Source: JBLRWS01 sp047921075 (GTDB taxonomy: Bacteria; Bacteroidota; Rhodothermia; Balneolales; Balneolaceae). Taken from it: 45,021 nucleotides of DNA. A program made the translations under genes and the position numbers. Positions 9,021 to 17,904 of this stretch are shown in pieces. The notes under the pieces were generated by a model. The model had not been told where the DNA came from, searched no databases, and worked only from the letters and a program-made list of their open reading frames with translations. The stretch spans positions 1 to 45,021 of the forward strand of contig JBLRWS010000014.1 of the NCBI GenBank assembly GCA_047921075.1. Reading direction: 5' to 3'. Numbering within the stretch: the stretch's first letter is position 1; every line of letters starts with the position of its first letter.

Positions 9021-10508
9021 TCAGAGCTGTGCGTCCTCAAATTTCTGGTGTTGTGCCAGCACCGCGTCAGAAGGACCGCTGCCCAGATGACTGAATCCGA
9101 TAACGGCGGCCGTTGACATCAAAAAGCCGGGAATCATGGAATAGAGAGTGAAAAATTCGTGCTCTAATCCGGGTGCCATGATCGAAAGATTTTCCCAAAG
9201 CAGAACCGTAGCGGCTCCTGCAATGATACCGGCAAGTGCACCATTCCGACTCATTTTTTGCCAAAACAGCGACAGAATGATGACCGGCCCGAACGATGCA
9301 CCAAACCCGGCCCAGGCATAGGCAACCAGATCGAGCACTAAATTATCGGGATTAGAGGCCAGGATGAGAGCTACAGCTGCCACACCAATTACCGACATCC
9401 GTCCTATTGCTACCAGCTCTTTTTCGGAGGCTTTGGGTTTGAGGAATGCCTTGTAAAAGTCTTCGGCAATGGCGCTGGAGCAGACCAACAGCTGCGAATC
9501 AACCGTACTCATCACCGCACTTAAAATGGCCGCAAGAATGATACCGGCTACCCAGGGATTGAAGAATACCTGTACAATTTCGAGAAACACCACCTCCTGA
9601 CTCCCGGCTGGCAGCGGATTCTCTGCAAAGAATGCGATGCCGGTAAATCCGACAAAAATGGCTCCGTACAGCGCAAAAACCATCCACGTCATGCCGATAA
9701 GCCGCGCTTTTGGAACAGCCCGAACACTGCGGATGGCCATAAAACGAGATAAGATATGCGGCTGGCCAAAATAGCCGAGGCCCCAGGCAAGCAGAGATAG
9801 TACTCCAATGACACTCATTCCGGCATATACATCCACATAGGTGGGATCGATGGAGGCGGCGGTGCTTATAATTTCATCCCAACTCATATAGGTAACAATC
9901 AATATAATCGGGGCAGCGATCAGGGCCAGAAACATCAAAATTCCCTGAAAGAAATCGGTCCAGCTCACCGCCAGAAATCCACCTAAAAAGGTGTAGGCAA
10001 CAATGATGATGGTGCCTGCCCAGAGGGCAATTTCGGGTGCGAGACCAAATGCACTCTCAAAAAGTGTGGAACCGGCCACCAGTCCTGAGGCGGTGTAAAT
10101 GGCAAAGAATACAAGAATAACAAGGGCAGAAATAACTCGTAAAAGCCGCGATTTATCCTGAAATCGGTACTCCAGATAATCGGGCAAGGTGATGGAATCT
10201 TGTGCGATTTCGGTGTAGGAACGAAGCCGGGTCGCGACAAACTGCCAGTTCAGGTAGGCGCCAATCGACAGGCCGATGGCAATCCAGACTTGATTGAGTC
10301 CGAATGCGTAGACGGCGCCGGGCAGACCCAGCAACAACCAGCCGCTCATATCGGATGCACCGGCACTGAGCGCCGCAACGCCACTGCCCAGCTTGCGCCC
10401 GCCTAAGATGTAATCGGAAAGGGTATTGGTGTATCGGTAGAAAAGGAATCCGAAAGCGATCAGTGCAATCAGATAGATGATAAATGTCGTTAACGTAGCC
10501 GGATTCAT
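9021..10508 (-). CDS. putP: Sodium/proline symporter family protein (PutP-like)
   Basis: This 495-residue SSS-family permease has about 13 hydrophobic segments and acts in the inner membrane. The PutP signature is clear: ALSAGASDMSGWLLLGLPG early in the protein, then YLEYRFQDKSRLLRVISALV, LGYFGQPHILSRFMAIRS and AAILSAVMSTVDSQLLVCSS, which contributes to the sodium site in the family. Family role: Na+-coupled import of L-proline; a related substrate cannot be excluded. The ATG overlaps the stop codon of the 38-residue ORF just upstream (ATGA), so translation is probably coupled. No proline dehydrogenase is nearby. Confidence 0.92.
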   Translation of the reverse strand: MNPATLTTFIIYLIALIAFGFLFYRYTNTLSDYILGGRKLGSGVAALSAGASDMSGWLLLGLPGAVYAFGLNQVWIAIGLSIGAYLNWQFVATRLRSYTEIAQDSITLPDYLEYRFQDKSRLLRVISALVILVFFAIYTASGLVAGSTLFESAFGLAPEIALWAGTIIIVAYTFLGGFLAVSWTDFFQGILMFLALIAAPIILIVTYMSWDEIISTAASIDPTYVDVYAGMSVIGVLSLLAWGLGYFGQPHILSRFMAIRSVRAVPKARLIGMTWMVFALYGAIFVGFTGIAFFAENPLPAGSQEVVFLEIVQVFFNPWVAGIILAAILSAVMSTVDSQLLVCSSAIAEDFYKAFLKPKASEKELVAIGRMSVIGVAAVALILASNPDNLVLDLVAYAWAGFGASFGPVIILSLFWQKMSRNGALAGIIAGAATVLLWENLSIMAPGLEHEFFTLYSMIPGFLMSTAAVIGFSHLGSGPSDAVLAQHQKFEDAQL

Positions 10509-10621
10509 GTTTTCTTTTGGATTTTAGCGGTGATGTAGGTAATCAGCGATAGTACAACTACCGAGAGCATTGGCACCAGCAGCCAAAACCAGGTGTGAGC
10601 AGAGAGAGCTGTTTGTTCCAT
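10505..10621 (-). CDS. Small single-pass membrane protein coupled to the symporter
   Basis: This is a 38-residue ORF that starts with ATG at 10621 (MEQTALSAHTWFWLLVPML) and ends at 10505. It has one hydrophobic helix (about residues 11-31) and a basic tail (AKIQKKT), so the C-terminus is predicted to be cytoplasmic. Its TGA overlaps the ATG of the putP-like gene. Several Na+ solute symporters are encoded with a tiny accessory membrane subunit (for example MetS with MetP), and this ORF has the size, topology and position expected for one. A functional link is inference. It lies downstream of a strong palindrome (10665-10678). Confidence 0.7.
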   Translation of the reverse strand: MEQTALSAHTWFWLLVPMLSVVVLSLITYITAKIQKKT

Positions 10622-10664
10622 ATTCAAAGTGTGTTCATGTGTTGGCTATGTATACGAATTTATT

Positions 10665-10686
10665 GTTGCCATGGCAACATGGCAAC
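10665..10686 (-). promoter_or_regulatory. Perfect 14-bp palindrome plus a repeated half-site, candidate operator
   Basis: GTTGCCATGGCAAC (10665-10678) is a perfect palindrome. It is immediately followed on the plus strand by another ATGGCAAC, giving on the minus strand two direct GTTGCCAT half-sites and one inverted GGCAAC. It sits about 44 bp upstream of the start of the small ORF/putP pair and 36 bp downstream of the ggt stop, where an operator for the symporter operon is expected. No T-run follows it in either direction, so a terminator is less likely. Confidence 0.45.
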
Positions 10687-10713
10687 ATCGCTAATCGGGC
10701 AGAATTACGTTTT

Positions 10714-12423
10714 TTAATACCCGGCAGCGTGTCCGTCGCCCCGTGGGTCGGGAGCACCGAATCGCAAGCCCTCTTCATCAACCAAAATGAAATGCGTACG
10801 GGCCATACTGCCGGTTCGATGGATGACGTGCCCCATCGATTCCAGAATCTGAATGGTGTCGTCGGAGATGCCGGGATGTTCGAGGGTGAGCCGGTCGGGC
10901 AACCACTGATGATGGAATCGTGGTGCGGATACCGCATGCATGGCGGTCATATCGAACAGCAGGGTATTGAGCAGATTTTGTATGGTAGCGGTGATGATTC
11001 TCGGCCCGCCGGCTCCGCCGTTTACCATTCGAACGGTACCGTTTTTGGTAACGATCGTGGGACTCATACTGCTCAGCATTCGTTTGCCCGGTTCAATCGC
11101 GTTGGCTTCGGCGCCAATCAGCCCAAACATGTTCGGTTCGCCCGGCTTTGCGGAGAAATCGTCCATTTCGTTATTCATCAAAAAACCGGCTCCGGTCACC
11201 GAAAGATAGCTGCCAAATGAGCCATTCAATGTGGTGGTAACGGCCACGGCCATTCCATTTTCATCGATTATGGAAAAGTGAGTGGTTTCATCTTGTTCCA
11301 AAAAGGGTTCGGGCTCGCCATGGGAAACCTCGCTGCTTTGGGTTGCTTGCGAAGGGGAGAAACTGCGCATACGCTCCTGCATATAGACGCCGGAAAGCAG
11401 TCCATTTTGCGGAATTTGAACTACATCGGGATCGCCCAAATAGTAATTTCGGTCGGCAAAAGATCGCCGCATTGTCTCCGAAAGTAGATGGATATAGGCG
11501 GCACTGTTATGGCCCAGTGTGTCGGCACGATGCTGCTCAAGAACGGTTAAAAGCTGAGAAATAACAATTCCACCGCTGCTGGGGGGCGGCATCATATAGA
11601 AATCGTGATCAAAAAACCGAGTATGAATGGGTTGCCGCCACCGGCTTCGATAATCGCGCAGGTCGCGGAGTGTCATCATCCCGCCGTTACGCCGTATTTC
11701 CTGTACAAGCAGCCGTGCCGTTACGCCGGAGTAGAATCCGTCTCGTCCCTGTCGGGCGATACGCTCGAGTGTTTCAGCCAATTCCAACTGAACAAAGAGG
11801 TCGCCTCGCTGCCAATCGCGACCGTCTTCACGGATAAACAGGGCAGCGGATGACTCAAATTGGGCCAGGTCATCACGATGGCGATTCAGGTCGGATGCCT
11901 GCGAGTGGCTCAGCCGATATCCCTCATCGGCAAGTCGAATGGCCGGCTGCAGTACTGTCTCGAGCGGCAGAATACCGTGGCGCTCCAACGCGCTGATCAT
12001 GCCGTCTACGGTTCCGGGTACACCGGATGCCAGAGCTCCAATGCGGCTTTTTTCGGGCACATACTCTCCGTCGGCATTCAGAAACAGATCACGATGGGCA
12101 GCAGCAGGCGCTGTTTCGCGAAAATCGAGCGCGTGAACCGAACCGTCTTCCAAATGGATCATCATAAACCCGCCGCCACCGATATTACCGGCACGGGGCA
12201 GTGTTACAGCCAGTGCAAACTGAACAGCTACAGCAGCATCTACGGCATTACCGCCCTGTTGAAGGATTTCCACTCCGGCACGGGAAGCGAGCTCATCGGC
12301 CGATACAACCACAGCGTTTTGAAAGGGCTCGGTGTGAACTCTCTGCGCATCCGCTGTTATTGGCAGGAATGCAGTGAATACAATGAACGAGATCAGGGTA
12401 GAGACGGATCGTTGAGGAGACAT
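10714..12423 (-). CDS. ggt: Gamma-glutamyltranspeptidase (periplasmic, self-cleaving)
   Basis: This 569-residue proenzyme hydrolyses or transfers the gamma-glutamyl group of glutathione and related peptides. It has a signal peptide (TLISFIVFTAFLPITADAQ, residues 9-27). The large-subunit start SADELASRAGVEILQQGGNA and LPRAGNIGGGGFM are family blocks. The self-cleavage point and nucleophile is Thr380 in DETTHFSIIDENG, and the oxyanion loop MLSSMSPTIV follows, as in the E. coli enzyme. The length matches the family. It lies 13 bp after xerD and probably shares its transcript, although the functions are unrelated. Confidence 0.95.
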   Translation of the reverse strand: MSPQRSVSTLISFIVFTAFLPITADAQRVHTEPFQNAVVVSADELASRAGVEILQQGGNAVDAAVAVQFALAVTLPRAGNIGGGGFMMIHLEDGSVHALDFRETAPAAAHRDLFLNADGEYVPEKSRIGALASGVPGTVDGMISALERHGILPLETVLQPAIRLADEGYRLSHSQASDLNRHRDDLAQFESSAALFIREDGRDWQRGDLFVQLELAETLERIARQGRDGFYSGVTARLLVQEIRRNGGMMTLRDLRDYRSRWRQPIHTRFFDHDFYMMPPPSSGGIVISQLLTVLEQHRADTLGHNSAAYIHLLSETMRRSFADRNYYLGDPDVVQIPQNGLLSGVYMQERMRSFSPSQATQSSEVSHGEPEPFLEQDETTHFSIIDENGMAVAVTTTLNGSFGSYLSVTGAGFLMNNEMDDFSAKPGEPNMFGLIGAEANAIEPGKRMLSSMSPTIVTKNGTVRMVNGGAGGPRIITATIQNLLNTLLFDMTAMHAVSAPRFHHQWLPDRLTLEHPGISDDTIQILESMGHVIHRTGSMARTHFILVDEEGLRFGAPDPRGDGHAAGY

Positions 12424-12436
12424 AAACAGATAGATG

Positions 12437-13348
12437 TTATGCGCGTGGATGAAATTCTTTATGCACCTGATGCAGCAGGCTGCGATCTACGTGGGTGTAA
12501 ATTTCGGTGGTTAAAATGGAACTGTGGCCCAACATCTCCTGAACCGCCCGCAGGTCGGCACCGCCTTCGAGAAGGTGCGTGGCAAACGAGTGGCGGAAGA
12601 TGTGTGGGTAGACGTTCTTGCGAATGTCGGCATGTTCGGCGTAGCGGTTCACGATGTTCCAGATACTCATGCGGGAGAGCGGTCCGCCTCGCTGATTTAA
12701 AAAAAGGCGGTTTTTGGCCTTTCCGGGATTCTTGTGGCTCATAAACGCAGCCCGAACCCGTTCCAGATAGTGGTTAACGGCTGTGATGGCCGACCCTCCA
12801 ACCGGTACAAGCCGCTCTTTACTGCCCTTGCCGAAGACCCGAACAAAACCAGCCTCAAAATAGAGCTGATCTAATTCCAGACCGGTGCATTCACTGACAC
12901 GCATTCCGGTGGCGTAGAGCAACTCCATAATAGCCGCATCGCGGATTCCGGGATCGGTTGTGCGGTCGGGTGCGTTGAGCAGGGCCTCCATTTCGTAAGG
13001 GTCGAGAACATCGGGAAGTTTTTTGGAGGATTTAGGCAGATCCACCAGTTCAGCCGGATTGGCCTGAGTGAATTTTTCAACAACCGCAAATTCATGAAAA
13101 TTACGAATGCTGGAGATGTTTCTGGCGATGGTGCTCACGGCCAGCCCCATAGCCGTAAGCTCTTCCAGATACTGCTCAATATGATGCAGGGTTACCCCGT
13201 TGAGATCTCCAATATTCAACGTGTGTTCCACAAAGTTGAGATAGCGGGTGAGATCGTGCCGGTAGGAGGTTCTGGAATGTTCACTCAGCCCTTTTTCGAT
13301 GGAGATGAACTGCAGATAGTGCTTTAAATGGGCATCAAATGCGGGCAT
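12437..13348 (-). CDS. xerD: Tyrosine recombinase XerD-type (chromosome dimer resolution)
   Basis: This 303-residue recombinase has an N-terminal SAM-like core-binding domain (about 1-90) and a C-terminal catalytic domain. All catalytic residues are visible: Arg150 (ATGMRVSE), Lys174 (GKGSKERLVP), His249 and Arg252 (PHIFRHSFATHLLEGG), His275 (LGHSS) and Tyr284 (EIYTHV). The length and the lack of any phage or integron genes nearby fit the housekeeping Xer recombinase acting at dif with FtsK. XerD versus XerC or XerA cannot be settled from this window. It lies 5 bp after the 7TM-HD gene and 13 bp before ggt. Confidence 0.92.
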   Translation of the reverse strand: MPAFDAHLKHYLQFISIEKGLSEHSRTSYRHDLTRYLNFVEHTLNIGDLNGVTLHHIEQYLEELTAMGLAVSTIARNISSIRNFHEFAVVEKFTQANPAELVDLPKSSKKLPDVLDPYEMEALLNAPDRTTDPGIRDAAIMELLYATGMRVSECTGLELDQLYFEAGFVRVFGKGSKERLVPVGGSAITAVNHYLERVRAAFMSHKNPGKAKNRLFLNQRGGPLSRMSIWNIVNRYAEHADIRKNVYPHIFRHSFATHLLEGGADLRAVQEMLGHSSILTTEIYTHVDRSLLHQVHKEFHPRA

Positions 13349-13353
13349 ACCGG

Positions 13354-15783
13354 TTATTCGTTGGATTCTTTACGATCGTGTTCGCCGGACGGTTCGCTAT
13401 TGGATTGATGATTCTGTTCTCCGAGAGGCTGTGTGTCGGACGAGGGTTCAACAGCGGGTTTTTTAGCCGCTTTCTTTTTTGCTTTCTCGTCTTTCTCCTC
13501 AGGATATTCAATGCGGCTGTGGTACACGCCCATCAAAATGCTTAAAAACGACTCTTTGATGATCTGAATCTGTCGGAACGTAAGCGGACAGTGATTGAGC
13601 TGACCGTGTTTAATGTGATCATCCACCATGCGATCAATCAGGTTTTCGAGCTTGTTGTAGTTGGGCGACTTCATGGCGCGTGATGCCGCCTCTACGCCAT
13701 CGGCCAACAGCAGAATGCCCTGCTCCTTGGTGAAGGGGATGGGGCCGTCGTAGCGGAAATCATCTTCCGGAATTTCGCTTTCCTTCTCCTGATTTTTCTG
13801 CGCCTTATCGTAGAAAAACCGAATCAGAGACGTGCCGTGATGGGTGCGGATAAAATCGATAATCACCTGCGGCAAATTGTTCTTTTTGGCCATTTTTACG
13901 CCATCGGAAACGTGCGCCTTGATCACCAGCGCACTCATCTTTGCTTTCAGTTTATTATGATCATTCTCTTCGTTTTGATTTTCAATAAAGTAGCTTGGCT
14001 TCACCATTTTGCCAATATCGTGATACAGTGCACCCACCCGGCAGAGCAGTGCATTGGCACCAATAGCGGATGCGGCCGATTCGGCCAGGTTGGCTACCTG
14101 AAGGCTGTGGTGAAAGGTTCCCGGTGCTTTGGTCATCAGCTCTTTGAGGAGCGGAAGGTTGGTATCGCCAAGTTCGAGCAGGGTAAAATCAGTGGTGATT
14201 TTGAACGCCTTTTCGTAAAGCAGAATCAATGGGTAGGTAAACAGGATAAATACCGAGTTAATGGCAATGTACGTGGTGTTATCGAGCAGCGGGCCCCAGC
14301 CTGAGTAGCGCGCCAGTGCAAACCCGCTGATCACTATAAAGTAGATTACAAATACAACGCCGGGGGTGGTAAAAAAGAACTGCGACCGTTTTTTGATGTC
14401 GCGTACAGAGAAAATCCCAAGACTACAGGCAGCAACCGTGGCCACCAGGTATTCAAAATTGTTGTCGTGAATGATGGCCGTAATAATGGCCAGGGTGATG
14501 GTTGCCATTAACCCTACTCGCGAGTCGAAAATAATGGTCAGGATGATCGGCGCGATGGCGATAGGCACAATGTAACTGTTCACCTGATCGAGCGGATAGA
14601 CCGCGGCACTAGCCACGATAATGATCGCCAGCGTTAAAAAAACCAGCAGAAACATTGCGGGGTTGTTAAAAATTGGCCGGCGGTACAGAAAGATGTACGA
14701 TAAGAAGAGGAGTGAAGCGATGATCACAATCAACACTTCGCCGGAATAGCGCAGCCATCGTTCCAGCTCGGAGGCGGTGGAAGCGCGTGCCGAGGCGAGG
14801 CTTTGCAGCATGTTATCTTGCTCGGCTGTTACAATATCACCGCGGCGGATAATGACCTGCCCCTGTGCAACGGCTCCTTTGGTCCGTGAGATGTTGTCCA
14901 GATTCTCCTGCAGCATCGCCTCGGTATTACTTTCGCTATACTGCCAATTGGGCATTAGCGCCTGATTGAACAACTGCAACGCAACGCTGGTGTTGGCGGG
15001 ATCAAACTGTCGGCTGAGCTGAAACCCTGCCAGATCCAGCGCTTCGTTTACATCTCGTGTGTTCGACAGCAGAATGGAGCGCTCGGTGCGGTCACGCAGG
15101 TTGCGCACAACAATTTCGTTTTGCTGGATGGTACGCTTGGATCTGTTAAGGACGCCCTCACGGAGTATGCTGTTCAAGACAAGATCGAGCGAGGTGCGCA
15201 GGTTGTTCAGCAGATCGGTCTGGCGCTGCTCTTCCATCTGTTGGTACACTTGCGTTTGAAGTGCTTCCCACGCATTATCGTCCAGATCAGCCATCGCTTG
15301 GGCGCGTTCGCGGTGATACCGGATACTATCGTTTTGTGCCGACCGGCTGGGATCTTCAATGGCCATCTGCCACTGCACATAGCTGTCTATTACGGGGCGT
15401 AAGCTGCGAAACAGAGAATCAAGCCGCGCTTCAATAGCCATGGGGGCATCGGTATTTTCGTGGAAAACGGGAGGCGTTTGCTGGCGAATCTGGCGCTCCT
15501 CTTCCTGCAATTCCGCGTCGGTCTTTTTTAACGAAAAGGTAAACGGAGCCGTCAGGTCATCTGCCCGCCACGGCTCGCCAACGGTGTAACTGGCAACCGG
15601 CTGGAATGAGCTCTCCGGTAGTACCATTACGGTGATCAGCAAAAAAACAAAGAAAATGAAAACCCGGTAGAGCTTATTCCGCTTCTCCCGCGCTTTTTTC
15701 TCCTCATCGGCTTTCTTTTTGCCAATAACAGGAGCTCCTTCGGTTTTCTTTTGCCCCAATCCCAATTTTTCTAAAAAGCTCAT
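13354..15783 (-). CDS. 7TM-HD domain phosphohydrolase (PgpH/YqfF-like, probable cyclic di-AMP phosphodiesterase)
   Basis: This 809-residue protein has an N-terminal transmembrane helix (VFIFFVFLLITVMVLP) followed by a long extracytoplasmic helical domain (about 60-345) of the 7TMR-HDED type. A block of seven hydrophobic helices follows (about 350-530), then a cytoplasmic HD domain with GTFHHSLQVANLAE and ALYHDIGKMVKPSYF. Listeria PgpH of this architecture degrades c-di-AMP, and that activity is inferred here. The last 45 residues are Lys/Ala/Ser/Glu-rich and look disordered (EKDEKAKKKAAKKPA). It lies between ligA (89 bp) and xerD (5 bp). A TAGATTTG box precedes it. Confidence 0.9.
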   Translation of the reverse strand: MSFLEKLGLGQKKTEGAPVIGKKKADEEKKAREKRNKLYRVFIFFVFLLITVMVLPESSFQPVASYTVGEPWRADDLTAPFTFSLKKTDAELQEEERQIRQQTPPVFHENTDAPMAIEARLDSLFRSLRPVIDSYVQWQMAIEDPSRSAQNDSIRYHRERAQAMADLDDNAWEALQTQVYQQMEEQRQTDLLNNLRTSLDLVLNSILREGVLNRSKRTIQQNEIVVRNLRDRTERSILLSNTRDVNEALDLAGFQLSRQFDPANTSVALQLFNQALMPNWQYSESNTEAMLQENLDNISRTKGAVAQGQVIIRRGDIVTAEQDNMLQSLASARASTASELERWLRYSGEVLIVIIASLLFLSYIFLYRRPIFNNPAMFLLVFLTLAIIIVASAAVYPLDQVNSYIVPIAIAPIILTIIFDSRVGLMATITLAIITAIIHDNNFEYLVATVAACSLGIFSVRDIKKRSQFFFTTPGVVFVIYFIVISGFALARYSGWGPLLDNTTYIAINSVFILFTYPLILLYEKAFKITTDFTLLELGDTNLPLLKELMTKAPGTFHHSLQVANLAESAASAIGANALLCRVGALYHDIGKMVKPSYFIENQNEENDHNKLKAKMSALVIKAHVSDGVKMAKKNNLPQVIIDFIRTHHGTSLIRFFYDKAQKNQEKESEIPEDDFRYDGPIPFTKEQGILLLADGVEAASRAMKSPNYNKLENLIDRMVDDHIKHGQLNHCPLTFRQIQIIKESFLSILMGVYHSRIEYPEEKDEKAKKKAAKKPAVEPSSDTQPLGEQNHQSNSEPSGEHDRKESNE

Positions 15784-15842
15784 GTGGTGAATCCATTAAA
15801 ACAGGTTACAGACGAAAAGTAACCGAACCGCACAATGGAATC

Positions 15843-15850
15843 CAAATCTA
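15843..15850 (-). promoter_or_regulatory. Candidate -7 box (TAGATTTG) before the 7TM-HD gene
   Basis: On the minus strand TAGATTTG fits the Bacteroidota -7 consensus TAnnTTTG exactly. It lies in the 89-bp gap after ligA, about 60 bp before the 7TM-HD start codon. I find no good TTG at the -33 position, so the assignment is weak. Confidence 0.3.
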
Positions 15851-15872
15851 TTATGAGGATCGGGGTATACGA

Positions 15873-17888
15873 TTAACCAGGCTGTGTGCCCGATTCAATC
15901 AGGCTGACGAACGCTTTTTCGTCCAATACAGGTACACCAAGTTTATTGGCTTTATCAAGTTTACTGCCGGCCGACTCCCCGGCAACCAGATAATCGGTCT
16001 TTCCGCTTATCGACCCGGTCGTTTTGCCTCCGTGCTTTTCAATCAGTTCGGACGCTTCTGTTCGGGTGAACTGCTCCAGGCTTCCGGTCAAAACAAACGT
16101 TAACCCGTCCAAATGTAAAACGGATTCCGATTCAGTTTTTTCCAGCGAAAATTGCAATCCGGCATCGTTTAGTCGCTGAATCAGTTGCCCATTCTTCTCG
16201 TTATCAAAAAACGAGACAACCGATTGGGCAATGACCGGGCCGATAGAATCAACCTCGGCAAGTTCCTCGGCCGATTTTGAAAAAATAGCATCCACAGAGC
16301 CAAATGCGTTGGCCAGATCTTTGGCCACGGTTTTTCCCACATACCGTATACCGAGCGCATACAGTACCCGATGAAACGGTTGAGCCTTGCTGTTTTGGAG
16401 GGCATCGATAAGATTTTGTGCACTTTTTTCAGCCATACGCTCCAGCGGCAAAAGTTGCTCAACGGAGAGCTTGTACAGATCTGCGTAATTACTGATGAGT
16501 CCTTCGTCAACAAGTTGATTGACGACCGCTTCTCCCAGTCCCTCAATATCCATCGCGTCGCGAGAGGCGAAATGAATAATTCGTTCCCGCACTTGTGGCG
16601 GGCATTCCGGATTCACACATCGCCATTTTACTTCATCACCCGGCTTTACAAGCTTTTCGTTGCATGCAGGGCATCTCTCCGGCATGGAGAAAGGCGCGTG
16701 ACGCCCCTCACGGTCAGGGTTGGCTACACTGACCACCTGTGGGATGATTTCGCCCGCCTTTTCCACCACAACGGTATCACCTGGCCGGATATCCCGGCGA
16801 TGGATTTCATCCTCGTTATGCAGGGAAGCCCGTTTAACGGTGGTTCCTGCAAGTTGCACGGGTTCGAGTTCGGCCACAGGCGTGATGCTGCCGAGCCGGC
16901 CAACCTGAAGGGTGATGGAGTGGAGACGGGTTACGGCCTGTTCCGCTTCATATTTATAAGCGATGGCCCAGCGCGGGGACTTGGATGTGGCTCCAAGCGT
17001 TTCACGATGGCGCTCTTCATTTACTTTAATCACTACGCCGTCAATATCGTAGGGGAGTCCGGGCCGTACTTCTTTCCACGATTCGATCACCTGCAGAGCA
17101 TCATCAATAGAATCGCAGATCCGGAAATATTCGCAGACCGGGAGCCCGGCGTTGCGCATCAGCTCCAGCTTGGAAGCTTGTGTGCGATTGGAATCATCGT
17201 CATCGAGTAACAGATCAAATGCAAAAAAACGAATGGGACGGCGTGCCACTTCACGCGGGTCCTGCATTTTTAGAGAACCGGCCGTGGAATTACGGGGATT
17301 GGCAAAGGGCTGTAAGTCCTGCTCTTTGCGATGTTCGTTTAGGCGAATGAACGCCTCTTTTTCCATGTACGCCTCACCGCGGACTTCCACAATGGTGGAG
17401 GGCGATTTTTTGAGTGAAAGGGGGATGTCCCGAATGGTTTTGATGTTGTCGGTGATATCGTCTCCCTGCTCGCCATCTCCGCGGGTAGCGCCCAGGGCCA
17501 GCGCGCCATCTTCGTAGCGCAGGCGGATCGACGCACCATCAAACTTCATCTCTACGCTGTAGGTGAACGACTCACCGTTCAGCCGTTCTCTCACCCGCCG
17601 GTCAAAGTCTCGCAGCTCTTCTTCGTTGTAGGTATTGTCCAGGCTGAGCAGAGGCTGTGGATGGGTAACCGTGCGAAAGCTGCTGCTGGGCGACCCGCCA
17701 ACGCGTTGAGTGGGGGAGCTCTCTATGGCAAGATCGTAGGTTTGCTCCAGCTCGTGCAGCTCTTGTAAGGCTTCATCAAACTGCTTGTCGCTGATAAACG
17801 GATTAGCATCATTATAATAGGCCTCATTGGCACGGTGAAGCAGATCGCGCAACTCCTCTGCGCGCTGGCGGGCTTCATTCAAAGTCAT
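15873..17888 (-). CDS. ligA: NAD-dependent DNA ligase
   Basis: This 671-residue protein has the normal length for LigA, which seals nicks during replication and repair. Domain order: N-terminal Ia domain; adenylation domain with Lys115 in VEMKFDGASIRL (KxDG); OB fold; four-Cys zinc finger (CPACNEK and CVNPEC); HhH region (LPLERMAEKSAQNLIDAL, IRYVGKTVAKDLANAFGS); and a C-terminal BRCT domain (LTFVLTGSLEQFTR to the end). All motifs look intact. It starts 16 bp after the RodZ-like gene, so they are likely co-transcribed. A 279-residue open frame on the other strand is a shadow. Confidence 0.97.
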   Translation of the reverse strand: MTLNEARQRAEELRDLLHRANEAYYNDANPFISDKQFDEALQELHELEQTYDLAIESSPTQRVGGSPSSSFRTVTHPQPLLSLDNTYNEEELRDFDRRVRERLNGESFTYSVEMKFDGASIRLRYEDGALALGATRGDGEQGDDITDNIKTIRDIPLSLKKSPSTIVEVRGEAYMEKEAFIRLNEHRKEQDLQPFANPRNSTAGSLKMQDPREVARRPIRFFAFDLLLDDDDSNRTQASKLELMRNAGLPVCEYFRICDSIDDALQVIESWKEVRPGLPYDIDGVVIKVNEERHRETLGATSKSPRWAIAYKYEAEQAVTRLHSITLQVGRLGSITPVAELEPVQLAGTTVKRASLHNEDEIHRRDIRPGDTVVVEKAGEIIPQVVSVANPDREGRHAPFSMPERCPACNEKLVKPGDEVKWRCVNPECPPQVRERIIHFASRDAMDIEGLGEAVVNQLVDEGLISNYADLYKLSVEQLLPLERMAEKSAQNLIDALQNSKAQPFHRVLYALGIRYVGKTVAKDLANAFGSVDAIFSKSAEELAEVDSIGPVIAQSVVSFFDNEKNGQLIQRLNDAGLQFSLEKTESESVLHLDGLTFVLTGSLEQFTRTEASELIEKHGGKTTGSISGKTDYLVAGESAGSKLDKANKLGVPVLDEKAFVSLIESGTQPG

Positions 17889-17904
17889 GAATGTTCAGTA
17901 AAAG

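Noticed and set aside
10665..10678. The palindrome GTTGCCATGGCAAC as a match to the eukaryotic RFX X-box
   Set aside because: The resemblance is coincidental in a bacterial genome; a bacterial operator is the simpler reading.
11860..12744. A 294-residue plus-strand open frame over the ggt/xerD junction
   Set aside because: It is antisense to two well-supported genes and shows no domain.
12437..13348. XerD-type gene as the integrase of a mobile element
   Set aside because: Its length, its motifs and its place among housekeeping genes fit the chromosomal Xer recombinase, with no att repeats or phage genes nearby.
16371..17210. A 279-residue plus-strand open frame inside ligA
   Set aside because: The minus strand is a complete LigA with all motifs; the antisense product looks random.
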